This document shows positions 25,413 through 33,956 of a stretch of DNA of 64,000 nt, one piece after another. The notes under the pieces were generated by a model. That model worked only from the letters and a program-made list of their open reading frames with translations. It was not told where the DNA came from and ran no database searches. The DNA is from Actinomadura sp. 7K507 (lineage in GTDB: Bacteria; Actinomycetota; Actinomycetes; Streptosporangiales; Streptosporangiaceae): the NCBI RefSeq assembly GCF_004348425.1, contig NZ_SMKK01000004.1, forward strand, positions 1-64,000, in the 5' to 3' direction. Every line of letters starts with the position of its first letter. The first letter of the stretch is position 1. Position numbers and translations under genes: made by a program.

Positions 25413-26273
25413 TCAGATGTGGAACTCGTGCCACTTGAGGTAGCCGCCGGCGTCCACCCGCATCTGCATCCCGGTCACGTAGCGGGACTCGTCGGACGCG
25501 AGGAAGAGCACCATGTTGGTGATCTCCTCGGGTTCGATGTAGGGGACCGGCATGGCCTGCTGCACGTGGAACGCCAGCTCGGCGTCCGCACGGCCCGGGT
25601 CCTCCATGTCGGGACGGAACGACTTGTACATCTGCGGGCTGTGCAGCATCGGGGTGTTGCAGTTCGTCGGGTGCACGACGTTGGCCCGGATGCTGAGCGG
25701 TGCGAGGTTGCGCGCTACCTCGTGGACGTAGTCGGCCAGCGTCCGCTTGGCGAACTGGTAGCCCGCGCCGCCGGGGTTCGACCCGGGCTTGTCGACCATG
25801 CCCGCCTTCATCAGCGCGGCGACCGAGCCGACCGCGATCACGGACGCGCCCGCGGACAGGTGCGGCAGCGCGACCTGGATCGCGTTGATGGTCCCGACGA
25901 GGTTGACGTTGATGACGTCGGTCCAGGCCTGCAGCGGCGGCTCGCCCCTCAGCGGGGCGATGCCGGCCTGCGCGACGACGACGTCGAGACGGCCCAGCTC
26001 ACCGATGCCCTGCTCCAGCGCGCCGCGCAGCTGCTCGGCGTCCCGGACGTCGGCCTGCACCGGCACGATCCGGCGTCCCGCCTCCTCGACGAGCCGCGCG
26101 GTCTCCTTGAGGTCGTCGGGTCCCGACATGGAGTACTGGGCCGTCTCGATGTCCCGGCAGATGTCGACCGCGATGATGTCGGCGCCCTCTTCCGCCAGGC
26201 GCACCGCGTGGCTGCGGCCCTGGCCGCGTCCCGCGCCGGTGATGAATGCGACCTTGCCCTCAACCCGTCCCAT
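25413..26273 (-). CDS. Mycofactocin-type SDR oxidoreductase
   Basis: A 286-residue SDR that starts GRVEGKVAFITGAGRGQGRS and continues with DIIAVDIC, again the mycofactocin-coupled signature. The catalytic motif is YQFAK. It is a paralogue of the SDR at 14875-15711 but differs in the substrate-side C-terminal half (GGYLKWHEFHI tail). AAAGGGG precedes the ATG. It lies 41 bases after the 3-hydroxyisobutyrate-dehydrogenase-like gene and is probably in its operon, so it would be controlled by operator site 4. Confidence 0.92.
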   Translation of the reverse strand: MGRVEGKVAFITGAGRGQGRSHAVRLAEEGADIIAVDICRDIETAQYSMSGPDDLKETARLVEEAGRRIVPVQADVRDAEQLRGALEQGIGELGRLDVVVAQAGIAPLRGEPPLQAWTDVINVNLVGTINAIQVALPHLSAGASVIAVGSVAALMKAGMVDKPGSNPGGAGYQFAKRTLADYVHEVARNLAPLSIRANVVHPTNCNTPMLHSPQMYKSFRPDMEDPGRADAELAFHVQQAMPVPYIEPEEITNMVLFLASDESRYVTGMQMRVDAGGYLKWHEFHI

Positions 26274-26314
26274 GGGGACCCCTTTCCGTGTTTGATCTAG
26301 CCGTGTTGATCCAG

Positions 26315-27127
26315 CTAGGCCCGTCCCGCCGCGCGGGTCGTGGCCTGGGGGCCGCCGGTACCGCCGGCGGGCGGCACGTTCTCCGCCAGAGCGTCCAGCG
26401 CGGGCGCCAGCGCGCCGATGTCGCCGCCCAGTTCGGCCGCGACCTCCCGGACGACGGCCACGTCCTTGCCGAGGAAGCCGCCGACGGCCTCGGCGAACGC
26501 GGCGACCGAGCCGCGCGGCGCGACACCCGACAGCGCCCGGCTCGCCGAGCTCCCGTGCGTGAGCGCCTCCAGCAGGGCCGCCTCGCCGGTCCCGAACAGC
26601 GCGCCGAGCCGGACGGCATGGGACAGCAGGCCGATGTGCGCCCCGAACAGCGCGTTGTTGACGAGCTTCACGCCCTGCCCGGCTCCCAGCGGGCCGACGT
26701 GCAGCACCGGGTCGGCGTAGGCGCCCAGGACGGGGCGCATCCGGGCCACCGCGCCGTCGGCGCCGCCCACGAAGACGGTCAGCCGGCCGGCGGCGATGTC
26801 GTGCGGCCCTCCGCTGACCGGGGCGTCGAGGACGTCGATCCCGCGCGGCCCCGCCTCGGCCGCGATGGCCTCGGCGGTGCGCGGGCTCCCGGTGGTGTGC
26901 ACGACGAGCACCGAACCGGACGGCATCCGCCCGAGCAGGCCGGTGCCCAGGCAGACGTCCCGGACCTGCTCGTCGTCGAAGACGCACACCAGGACGGCGC
27001 CGGCCCCGTCGCCCGCGTCGCCGGCGTCGTCGGAACGGGCCGGTGTGCACAGTTCATGGCCCGCGGCGGCGAGCCGCTCGATCATCGGCCGGCCCATCCG
27101 CCCGGCCCCGATGAAACCGAGGCGCAT
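26315..27127 (-). CDS. NAD(P)-dependent beta-hydroxyacid dehydrogenase family protein
   Basis: A 270-residue protein of the 3-hydroxyisobutyrate dehydrogenase family. The Rossmann motif is RLGFIGAGRMGRPM, the substrate motif is DAPVSGGP, and the catalytic Lys is in GAGQGVKLVNN. The C-terminal part is somewhat short and ends in a disordered Gly/Pro/Thr tail. The likely reaction is oxidation of a beta-hydroxyacid or its CoA ester, or reduction in the other direction. A paralogue sits at 52859-53698, also next to an SDR gene. Operator site 4 is 42 bases upstream. Confidence 0.87.
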   Translation of the reverse strand: MRLGFIGAGRMGRPMIERLAAAGHELCTPARSDDAGDAGDGAGAVLVCVFDDEQVRDVCLGTGLLGRMPSGSVLVVHTTGSPRTAEAIAAEAGPRGIDVLDAPVSGGPHDIAAGRLTVFVGGADGAVARMRPVLGAYADPVLHVGPLGAGQGVKLVNNALFGAHIGLLSHAVRLGALFGTGEAALLEALTHGSSASRALSGVAPRGSVAAFAEAVGGFLGKDVAVVREVAAELGGDIGALAPALDALAENVPPAGGTGGPQATTRAAGRA

Positions 27128-27156
27128 CCGGACTCCGTCTCCGCTGGGGAAATTAG

Positions 27157-27183
27157 GCTTTCATTTATGAGAACCATACTCTC
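27157..27183. promoter_or_regulatory. Operator site 4 (GAGAAC-N3-ACTCTC)
   Basis: Core GAGAACCATACTCTC at 27169-27183, with an imperfect third half-site (GCTTTC) at 27157-27162 and a 6-base AT-rich spacer. It lies upstream of the dehydrogenase/SDR operon on the minus strand. Each half-site has one change from consensus. Confidence 0.65.
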
Positions 27184-27236
27184 AAGTCCGTCGATCCGGA
27201 AGACTCCGCAGCCCGGCCGGGAGTGGCCGCGGGCGA

Positions 27237-27968
27237 TCAGCCGGGGACCGAGCAGGAGCGCCGGGGACGCGGCGCCTGGATGAAGCCCGCCATGGACGCG
27301 ACGGCCGTGTGCCGCAGCCCGGCCGCGTCCGGCTGCACGCGCAGGTCCACGGTGACGCCGGAGCGGGCGGCGCGGGCGGCGAACGCGAGCGAGTCGTCCA
27401 GCAGGGGATCGGTGCCCGCGACGAGCAGCTGCACGGGCGGCAGCCCGTGCAGGTTGGCGTAGAGCGGGCTCAGCAGCGGGTCGTCCGGCGCCGTCCCCGC
27501 CGCGTAGCGGGCGACGTGCCGCCGCAGCTCGGCGAGATCGAAGGACAGGTCGGCGGCCGCGTTGAGCTGGAGGCTGGGCGCCCGCAGGGTCAGGTCCAGC
27601 AGCGCCGAGTCCAGGATCGCGCGCGCCGGCGGCGCGGCGCCCGAGTCGCGCAGCCGGGTCAGCAGGGCGACGGCGAGCCCCGCCCCCAGCCGCTCGCCGG
27701 CCACCACGACCGGCGACCCCGAGGCGCGGCAGTGCTCGTACGCGGCCTGCACGTCGTCGAGCGCGCCGGGGAACGCGGAGCGGTACCCGGCGCAGACCAC
27801 CGAGGCCCCGGTGCGCAGCGCGAGACGCCCGGCCAGGCCGAGGGCCGACTCGGGGACGCACCGGAGGTCCCGGTCTCCCTGCAGGTACAGGACGACCGCC
27901 CCGGTCGGAACGGGCGGCCGGACGACCGGCCCCACGGGACTCTCCTCGATCCACGCCTCACTTGCCAC
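27237..27968 (-). CDS. Alpha/beta-hydrolase-fold protein lacking the catalytic serine
   Basis: A 243-residue protein resembling the hormone-sensitive-lipase/acetyl-esterase family. The oxyanion HGGG is replaced by LQGDR (residues 29-33). The nucleophile elbow GDSAGG is replaced by GERLGAG, with Arg93 where Ser is expected. The acid (GTDPLLDD) and a His (LRHT) remain. It should therefore not be an ordinary esterase; it may bind a CoA ester or another ligand, or be decaying. The GTG start overlaps the crotonase stop by 11 bases, so it is in the same operon. Confidence 0.75.
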   Translation of the reverse strand: MASEAWIEESPVGPVVRPPVPTGAVVLYLQGDRDLRCVPESALGLAGRLALRTGASVVCAGYRSAFPGALDDVQAAYEHCRASGSPVVVAGERLGAGLAVALLTRLRDSGAAPPARAILDSALLDLTLRAPSLQLNAAADLSFDLAELRRHVARYAAGTAPDDPLLSPLYANLHGLPPVQLLVAGTDPLLDDSLAFAARAARSGVTVDLRVQPDAAGLRHTAVASMAGFIQAPRPRRSCSVPG

Positions 27969-28677
27969 GGTTCATCGCCCTTTCCGCCGCCGCCCAGTGC
28001 TCGTCCGCCACCCACAGGCGGGCGAAGGCCCGTGCCGCCTCCTCCGCGGTGGCGGCTCCCGACATGACGTGCTTGGTGGCCTGCGCCGGGCGGCCGGCCA
28101 GGGATCCGGCGAGGGAGCGCCACCCGGCCTCGAACGACTCGCGCGGCAGCACCCGGTCGACCAGGCCGATGCGCTCGGCCTCGGCGGCGTCCAGCACCGT
28201 CCCGGTGCCCGCGAGCAGCAGCGCGCGGCCCCGGCCGACCAGCGCCGCGAGCCGCTCGGCGCCGCCCCAGGCCGGCATGATCGCCAGCTTGGACTGGGTG
28301 AAGCCGATCTTGATGTCGGCGGCCGCCACCCGGATGTCGGCGGCCACCGCCACCTCGGCCCCGCCGCCCAGCGCGTGCCCGTTCAGCGCGGCGATCACCG
28401 GGCCGGGGAACCCCGCGAGCCGGTCGCAGATGCCCCGCATCCGCATCGCCATGGCGACGGCCGCGTCCTCGGTGCGGATCGAGGCCAGCTCCTTCAGGTC
28501 GCCGCCGGAGACGAACGCGCGGTCGCCCGCGCCCCGGATGACCAGGGCCCGCGCCCCCTCCGCCTCGTCGAGGGCCCGGTCCAGTTCGTCCATCGTCGCC
28601 GGCGCGATGGCGTTGCGGGCCCGCGGGCGGTCGATGGTGATGACCGCCAGCCCTTCCCCGACTTCGAGACCGACCAT
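27958..28677 (-). CDS. Enoyl-CoA hydratase/isomerase (crotonase) family protein
   Basis: A 239-residue crotonase. The CoA/oxyanion motifs are RAFVSGGDLKEL and NGHALGGGAEVAVAADI. The first catalytic Glu (GGGAEVA) is kept. The second, normally in FxxPExxxGxxP, is Lys in FTQSKLAIMPAWGG. The PxWGG wording resembles ethylmalonyl/methylmalonyl-CoA decarboxylase-type crotonases more than classical hydratases, so a decarboxylase, isomerase or non-hydratase role should be considered. It is the second gene of a three-gene minus-strand operon headed by the ferredoxin reductase. Confidence 0.87.
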   Translation of the reverse strand: MVGLEVGEGLAVITIDRPRARNAIAPATMDELDRALDEAEGARALVIRGAGDRAFVSGGDLKELASIRTEDAAVAMAMRMRGICDRLAGFPGPVIAALNGHALGGGAEVAVAADIRVAAADIKIGFTQSKLAIMPAWGGAERLAALVGRGRALLLAGTGTVLDAAEAERIGLVDRVLPRESFEAGWRSLAGSLAGRPAQATKHVMSGAATAEEAARAFARLWVADEHWAAAERAMNRGK

Positions 28678-28693
28678 GCGGCGCTCCGTTTCC

Positions 28694-29674
28694 TCAGTCC
28701 TCGTAGACGACGGTGACGTGCGGCGTCACCGGCTCGCTCTGGCAGGTCAGCACCCAGCCCTCCTCGACCTCGTCGTCCTCGAGCGCGTCGTTCACCCGCA
28801 TCCGGACCTCGCCCTCGGTGACCCTGGCGATGCAGGTGGCGCAGTGCCCCGACTCGCAGGAGAAGGGCGGTGTGAGGCCGGCCCGGCGGGCGCTCTGCAG
28901 CAGCGTCTCGCCGGAGTGCTGCCCGACGGTCTCCCGCTTGCGGGAAAGGACGACGGTCACCGTGCCGTCCCTCTCCTCGCCCAGAGGCTCGTCGGGTGCG
29001 GGCGTGAAGCGCTCGACGCGGATCTGCCCGGGATCGACGCCGAGCGAGAGCAGGGCCCGTTCGGCCAGGTCCATGAACGGGACGGGCCCGCAGAGGTAGA
29101 AGTCGGCGCCCGGATGCCCGCCGGCGAACTCCCGCAGCTCGGCCTCGGTGAGCAGGCCCCTCCGGTCGTCCAGGTGGTGGCGGACCTCCAGGCGGCCGGG
29201 GTGCCGCCCGGCCAGTTCCTCCAGCGTGGCCGCGAAGATCACCGAGCCGGCGTCACGGTTGGCGGTCAGCACCCGCACCCGCCGGTCCGTGGTGGCCAGC
29301 GCGCTCTTGACCAGGGAGAGGATCGGCGTGACACCGCTGCCCGCGCAGAGCGCGACCAGCGGGACCGCGGTCTCGCGCAGGCAGAACGCCCCGGCGGGGC
29401 GGGTGGTCTCGATGACGTCGCCGGCCTCCAGATGGTCGTGCATCCAGTTCGAGACGAGGCCGCCCGGCACCCGCTTCACGGTCGTCATCAGCTCGTCGTC
29501 GGTGTCGGGCGAGCTCGACATCGAGTAGCTGCGCAGGGTTCCGCAGGTCCGGACGGTCACGAACTGCCCGGCGCGGTAGGTGAACGGCGCGTCGAGCACG
29601 TACGTGCGGGTGTTGTCGGTCTCCTGGACGACCCGCGTGATGCGGACCCGGTGGAAGCCATGGTCTTGCGGCAT
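28694..29674 (-). CDS. FAD/[2Fe-2S] oxygenase reductase (KshB/PaaE-like)
   Basis: A 326-residue electron-transfer protein in the FNR-ferredoxin order. The FAD motif is RSYSMSSSP, and the NAD(P) motif is ALCAGSGVTPILSLVKSAL with a later YLCGPVPFM. The C-terminal plant-type [2Fe-2S] domain has CESGHCATC and a final Cys (VLTCQSEP). This layout is that of 3-ketosteroid-9-alpha-hydroxylase reductase KshB and of PaaE. It is the only such reductase in the island and the natural partner of the Rieske oxygenase at 20705. Operator site 5 lies 15 bases upstream of the ATG. Confidence 0.91.
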   Translation of the reverse strand: MPQDHGFHRVRITRVVQETDNTRTYVLDAPFTYRAGQFVTVRTCGTLRSYSMSSSPDTDDELMTTVKRVPGGLVSNWMHDHLEAGDVIETTRPAGAFCLRETAVPLVALCAGSGVTPILSLVKSALATTDRRVRVLTANRDAGSVIFAATLEELAGRHPGRLEVRHHLDDRRGLLTEAELREFAGGHPGADFYLCGPVPFMDLAERALLSLGVDPGQIRVERFTPAPDEPLGEERDGTVTVVLSRKRETVGQHSGETLLQSARRAGLTPPFSCESGHCATCIARVTEGEVRMRVNDALEDDEVEEGWVLTCQSEPVTPHVTVVYED

Positions 29675-29688
29675 ATCTGAAATTTAGC

Positions 29689-29715
29689 TTCTCTATATAT
29701 GAGAGTGCAATTCTC
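29689..29715. promoter_or_regulatory. Operator site 5 in a divergent promoter
   Basis: TTCTC (29689-29693), 7-base TATATAT-type spacer, GAGAGT (29701-29706), GCA, ATTCTC (29710-29715). It is placed between the reductase operon (minus) and a CoA ligase (plus), so one site can serve both promoters. Confidence 0.8.
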
Positions 29716-29748
29716 GTACGCGATCCGCGCCCGATTGGAGCCCGCGCC

Positions 29749-31302
29749 ATGAAGACCATCCCCGTCCGGAGCGTCCCCGAGGAACTGGCCGAGCGGTACG
29801 AGGCGGAGGGCTGGTGGACCCGGGACACGCTCGGTGACCTGCTCGCCCGCGGGATCGCGGCGGCCCCCGGCGCGCAGTTTCGCGTCCACTCGTCCGTGCG
29901 GCCCTGGGAGGGGGCGTTCGCCGACGTCGAGCGGACGGCGCGCCGGCTGGCCGCCGGGCTGCGGGAGCGCGGCGTGGGCCCCGGGGACGTGGTCGTGTTC
30001 CAGCTGCCGAACTGGATGGAGGCCGCCGCGGTCTTCTGGGCGTCGGCGTTCCTGGGCGCGGTCGTGGTGCCGGTCGTCCACTTCTACGGGCGCAGGGAAC
30101 TCGGCTACATCATCGACTCCGTCGAGCCCAAGGTGTTCGTCGGAGCGGAGCGCTTCGGGCGGATGGAGCACCAGCCCGACCTGTGCGAGAACGTGCCCGT
30201 CGTCGGCGTGGTGGGCCGCGACTTCGACGACCTGCTCGCCGGCGAGCCCATGCCCGGCGTCCTTGAGACCGACCCGGGGGCACCCGTCCTCATCGCGTTC
30301 ACCTCGGGCACCACGAGCAATCCGAAGGGCGTCGTGCACAGCCACCGGACGCTGGGCTTCGAGTCCAGGCAGCTCGCCGGGATGTACCCGCCGGACCGGG
30401 GCCCCCAGCTCACCGCGGCCCCCGTGGGGCACTTCATCGGCATGCTCAACGCCTTCCTCATCCCGGCCCTGGACGGCAAGCCGATCAATCTCGCCGACGT
30501 GTGGGACCCGGGGCAGGCGCTGGAGCTGGGCCGCAGCGACGGGCTCTGCGTGGGCGGCGGCGCGGCGTACTTCATGACCAGCCTGCTCGACCATCCCGGC
30601 TTCACCCCCGAGGACGCGCGGATCATCAGGTACGCGGGACTCGGCGGCTCGTCGGTGCCCGCGGCGGTCACGACCCGGCTGGACCGGCTCGGCGTCACGG
30701 TCTACCGCTCGTACGGGAGCACCGAGCATCCGTCCATCACCCGGTCGATGTGGACCGCGCCCGCGGAGAAGCGGCTCTACACCGACGGGGACGTGATGCC
30801 CGGGGTGGAGATCCGGCTGGCCTCCGACGGCGAGATCCTCAGCCGGGGCCCGGACCTGTGCCTGGGCTACACCGACCCGGAGCTGACCGCAGCCGTGTTC
30901 GACGCGGACGGCTGGTACAGCACGGGCGACATCGGGGTGGTGGACGCGGACGGCTACCTCACCATCACCGACCGCAAGTCCGACGTCATCATCCGCGGCG
31001 GCGAGAACATCAGCGCCACGGAGGTCGAGGAGGTGCTGCTCGCCCTGCCCGGAATCGCCGAGGCGGCCGTGGTGGGCGTCCCGGACGAGCGGCTCGGCGA
31101 GCGCGCGGCGGCGGTCGTCCGGATGCTGCCCGCGGAGCCCGCGCCCACGCTCGACGCGATGCGGGCCCACCTCGAAGCGGCGGGCCTGGCCAGGCAGAAG
31201 TGGCCGGAGGAACTGCACGCGGTGGACGACTTCCCCCGCACCGCCAGCGGCAAGATCCAGAAGTTCCTTCTCCGGAGAGACGTTGCGGCGCATACTGGAT
31301 GA
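29749..31302 (+). CDS. Acyl-CoA synthetase (AMP-forming), FadD-like
   Basis: A 517-residue ANL-superfamily ligase. Motifs in order are the phosphate loop TSGTTSNPKGVVHSH, YRSYGSTEHP, GWYSTGDIG, and the hinge DRKSDVIIRGGENI. The C-terminal catalytic Lys lies in RTASGKIQK. It would activate a carboxylic acid to its CoA ester via an acyl-AMP. Substrate cannot be read from sequence; medium- or ring-acid activation fits the neighbours. Its stop codon overlaps operator site 6. Confidence 0.92.
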   Translation: MKTIPVRSVPEELAERYEAEGWWTRDTLGDLLARGIAAAPGAQFRVHSSVRPWEGAFADVERTARRLAAGLRERGVGPGDVVVFQLPNWMEAAAVFWASAFLGAVVVPVVHFYGRRELGYIIDSVEPKVFVGAERFGRMEHQPDLCENVPVVGVVGRDFDDLLAGEPMPGVLETDPGAPVLIAFTSGTTSNPKGVVHSHRTLGFESRQLAGMYPPDRGPQLTAAPVGHFIGMLNAFLIPALDGKPINLADVWDPGQALELGRSDGLCVGGGAAYFMTSLLDHPGFTPEDARIIRYAGLGGSSVPAAVTTRLDRLGVTVYRSYGSTEHPSITRSMWTAPAEKRLYTDGDVMPGVEIRLASDGEILSRGPDLCLGYTDPELTAAVFDADGWYSTGDIGVVDADGYLTITDRKSDVIIRGGENISATEVEEVLLALPGIAEAAVVGVPDERLGERAAAVVRMLPAEPAPTLDAMRAHLEAAGLARQKWPEELHAVDDFPRTASGKIQKFLLRRDVAAHTG

Positions 31303-31315
31303 GAATAACATTCTC
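31301..31315. promoter_or_regulatory. Operator site 6, perfect GAGAATAACATTCTC
   Basis: Identical 15-mer to site 3. It begins inside the TGA of the ligase gene and ends 23 bases before the amidohydrolase ATG, so it marks a separate promoter for the mutase operon despite the short gap. Confidence 0.85.
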
Positions 31316-31338
31316 GTCAGTAGTGAAGGAGGATCTCA

Positions 31339-32514
31339 ATGCCGTCACGTGAGCTGCCGTATCCGCTGTTCGACGCGGACAACCACCTGTACGAGCCCGA
31401 GGAGGCGCTGACGAAGTTCCTGCCGAAGCAGTACGCGGGCGCGGTCCAGTACGTGCAGCTGAACGGCCGGACGAAGATCGCGATCCGCGGCCAGATCAGC
31501 GAGTACATCCCCAACCCCACCTTCGAGGTGGTCGCCCGTCCCGGGGCGATGGAGGACTACTTCCGGTACGGCAACCCGGAGGGCAAGAGCCGCCGCGAGA
31601 TCTTCGGTGAGCCGATGCGGTCCATCCCCGCGTTCCGCGAGCCGGAGCCGCGCCTGGAGCTGATGGACGAGCTGGGCATCCAGCGCACGCTGATGTTCCC
31701 GACGCTGGCCAGCCTCATCGAGGAGCGGATGCGGGACGACCCGGACCTGATCCACGTGGTGGTGCACGCGCTCAACCAGTGGCTGCACGAGACATGGTCG
31801 TTCGACTACAAGAACCGCATCTACACCACGCCCGTGATCAGCCTGCCGATCGTGGAGAAGGCGATCGAGGAACTGGACTGGTGCCTGGAGCGCGGCGCCC
31901 GCGCCATCCTGGTCCGCCCGGCGCCCGTGCCGGGCCTGCGCGGCCCGCGCTCGTTCGCGCTGCCGGAGTTCGACCCGTTCTGGAAGCACGCGGCCGACAA
32001 CGGGGTCCTCGTCGGGTTCCACTCGTCCGACAGCGGCTACAGCCGGTACCAGAGCGAATGGGAGGGCCGCTCCTCGGAGATGCTGCCGTTCAAGGCCAAC
32101 GCCTTCCGGCAGGTCGCCGAGTGGCGCCCGGTCGAGGACGCGGTGGCGTCGATGGTCTGCCACGGCATGCTCACCCGGTTCCCCGAGCTGAAGGTCGCGG
32201 TCATCGAGAACGGCTCGTCCTGGGTGGCGCCGCTGATGGCGAAGCTGACCGACGTCTACAAGAAGACGCCGGACGGCTTCGGCGAGCACCCGGTCGAGTG
32301 CATGAAGCGCATCCATGTCAGCCCCTTCTGGGAGGAGGACATGGCCGACCTGGCCGGCATGATCGGCATCGAGCGGGTGCTGTTCGGCTCCGACTACCCG
32401 CACCCCGAGGGCCTCGCCGACCCCGTCTCCTACGTCGACGCCCTGGCGGCGATGGGCCAGGAGGACCAGGCCAAGATCATGGGCGGTAACCTCTCCCGGC
32501 TCATCACGGCCTAG
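31339..32514 (+). CDS. Amidohydrolase-2 family protein (TIM barrel, ACMSD/hydrolase type)
   Basis: A 391-residue protein. Likely metal contacts are in the N-terminal FDADNHLYEP, LVGFHSSDS and FGSDYPHPEG. This family includes decarboxylases (ACMSD, resorcylate decarboxylase) and C-C or C-N hydrolases, and many mycobacterial members are uncharacterised. GGAGG sits before the ATG. It heads a plus-strand operon with a CoA ligase and a B12-dependent mutase. A second family member lies at 47358. A decarboxylase or ring-hydrolase role is possible, and sequence alone does not choose. Confidence 0.88.
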   Translation: MPSRELPYPLFDADNHLYEPEEALTKFLPKQYAGAVQYVQLNGRTKIAIRGQISEYIPNPTFEVVARPGAMEDYFRYGNPEGKSRREIFGEPMRSIPAFREPEPRLELMDELGIQRTLMFPTLASLIEERMRDDPDLIHVVVHALNQWLHETWSFDYKNRIYTTPVISLPIVEKAIEELDWCLERGARAILVRPAPVPGLRGPRSFALPEFDPFWKHAADNGVLVGFHSSDSGYSRYQSEWEGRSSEMLPFKANAFRQVAEWRPVEDAVASMVCHGMLTRFPELKVAVIENGSSWVAPLMAKLTDVYKKTPDGFGEHPVECMKRIHVSPFWEEDMADLAGMIGIERVLFGSDYPHPEGLADPVSYVDALAAMGQEDQAKIMGGNLSRLITA

Positions 32515-32528
32515 GCGGCGGCCCGGTC

Positions 32529-33956
32529 ATGGAATGGGAGAGCATCCCGCGGATGGTGCTGAGCGCCGCGGACCGGTTCGGCGACGCCGAGGCGGTGGTG
32601 GACGGGCCGCTGCGGCTGTCGTTCACCGGCCTCGCCGGGCGGGTCCGCACCGCCGCGGGAGCATTCGCCGAGGCCGGGGTCGGGAAGGGCGACCGGGTCG
32701 CGATCCGGGCGCCGAACTCCGCCGAGTGGCTGATCGCGGCCTTCGGGCTGCTGACCGCCGGCGGAGTGCTGGTCCCGGTCAACACCCGGTACAAGCAGGA
32801 CGAGGCGGACGACATCGTCCGGCGCAGCGGGGCCAAGGCCGTGCTCGTCGAGGAGGGCTTCCTCGGGCAGGAGTACGCCGCGCCGCCGGGCGTGCCCGTC
32901 ATCGACCTCAAGTCCGGCTTCCTGGCGAGCGGCTCGCCGGTCGAGCGGGAGGTCGGCGGCGACGACGTGGCCGACATCCTGTTCACGTCCGGAACGACCG
33001 GGCGGCCCAAGGGCGTCATGATGACGCACGCGCAGAACCTGCGGCTGTTCTCGGAGTGGTGCGACCTCGCGGGGCTGCGGGAGGGCGACCGGTACCTGGT
33101 CGTGAACCCGTTCTTCCACATGTTCGGGTACAAGGCCGGCTGCATCGCCTCGATGATCCGCGGCGCCACCGTCCTCCCGCTGCCGGTCTTCGACCTCGAC
33201 AGCGTTCTCGGCCTGGTGGAACGGGAGAAGGTGACGGTGCTGCCCGGACCGCCGACGCTGTACCACGCGCTGCTGGAGGCCGGGACCGGGCACGACCTGT
33301 CGACGCTGCGGGTCGCGGTGACCGGATCCGCCGACATCCCGGTGGAGCTGATCCGCCGGGTGCGCGAGGAACTCCCGTTCAAGACGATCATGACCGGCTA
33401 CGGGCTGACCGAGGCCGGGACCGTCACCGCGTCCCGGCCCGGCGACTCGTTCGAGGAGATCGCCACCACCGTCGGCACCCCGTGCGACGGCCTTGAGGTA
33501 CGGATCGCCCGCGACGGCGAGGTGCTGGTCCGCGGCTACAGCGTGATGAAGGGCTACCTCGACGACCCGGAGGCCACCGCCGAGGCGATCGACGCGGACG
33601 GCTGGCTGCACACCGGTGACCTCGGCACGCTCACCGGACGCGGCCATCTGAAGATCATCGGCCGCAAGAAGGACATGTTCGTCTGCGGCGGGTTCAACGC
33701 GTACCCCGCCGAGATCGAGGGCTTCCTCCTGGAGCATCCGGCGGTCGCGCAGGCCGCGGTGATCGGCGTCCCGGACGAGCGGCTCGGGCAGGTGGGCAAG
33801 GCGTTCGTGGTCCGCAAGGGCGAAGTGACGGCGGACGAACTGATCGAGTGGGGCAGGGAGAAGATGGCCGGTTTCAAGGCGCCCAGATCCGTGGAGTTCC
33901 TGGAGGAACTGCCGCTCAACGCCACCGGGAAGGTGATGAAGGACCGGCTGCGATGA
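32529..33956 (+). CDS. Acyl-CoA synthetase (AMP-forming), FadD3-like
   Basis: A 475-residue ANL ligase. It has the phosphate loop FTSGTTGRPKGVMMTH, GYGLTEAGT, the hinge region GWLHTGDLG and GRKKDMFVCGGFNAYPAEIE, and the C-terminal Lys motif NATGKVMKDRL. The overall wording resembles FadD3, the ligase for the steroid-ring remnant HIP, but this is only resemblance. It begins 14 bases after the amidohydrolase stop and overlaps the mutase start (ATGA), so all are one operon. Confidence 0.92.
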   Translation: MEWESIPRMVLSAADRFGDAEAVVDGPLRLSFTGLAGRVRTAAGAFAEAGVGKGDRVAIRAPNSAEWLIAAFGLLTAGGVLVPVNTRYKQDEADDIVRRSGAKAVLVEEGFLGQEYAAPPGVPVIDLKSGFLASGSPVEREVGGDDVADILFTSGTTGRPKGVMMTHAQNLRLFSEWCDLAGLREGDRYLVVNPFFHMFGYKAGCIASMIRGATVLPLPVFDLDSVLGLVEREKVTVLPGPPTLYHALLEAGTGHDLSTLRVAVTGSADIPVELIRRVREELPFKTIMTGYGLTEAGTVTASRPGDSFEEIATTVGTPCDGLEVRIARDGEVLVRGYSVMKGYLDDPEATAEAIDADGWLHTGDLGTLTGRGHLKIIGRKKDMFVCGGFNAYPAEIEGFLLEHPAVAQAAVIGVPDERLGQVGKAFVVRKGEVTADELIEWGREKMAGFKAPRSVEFLEELPLNATGKVMKDRLR

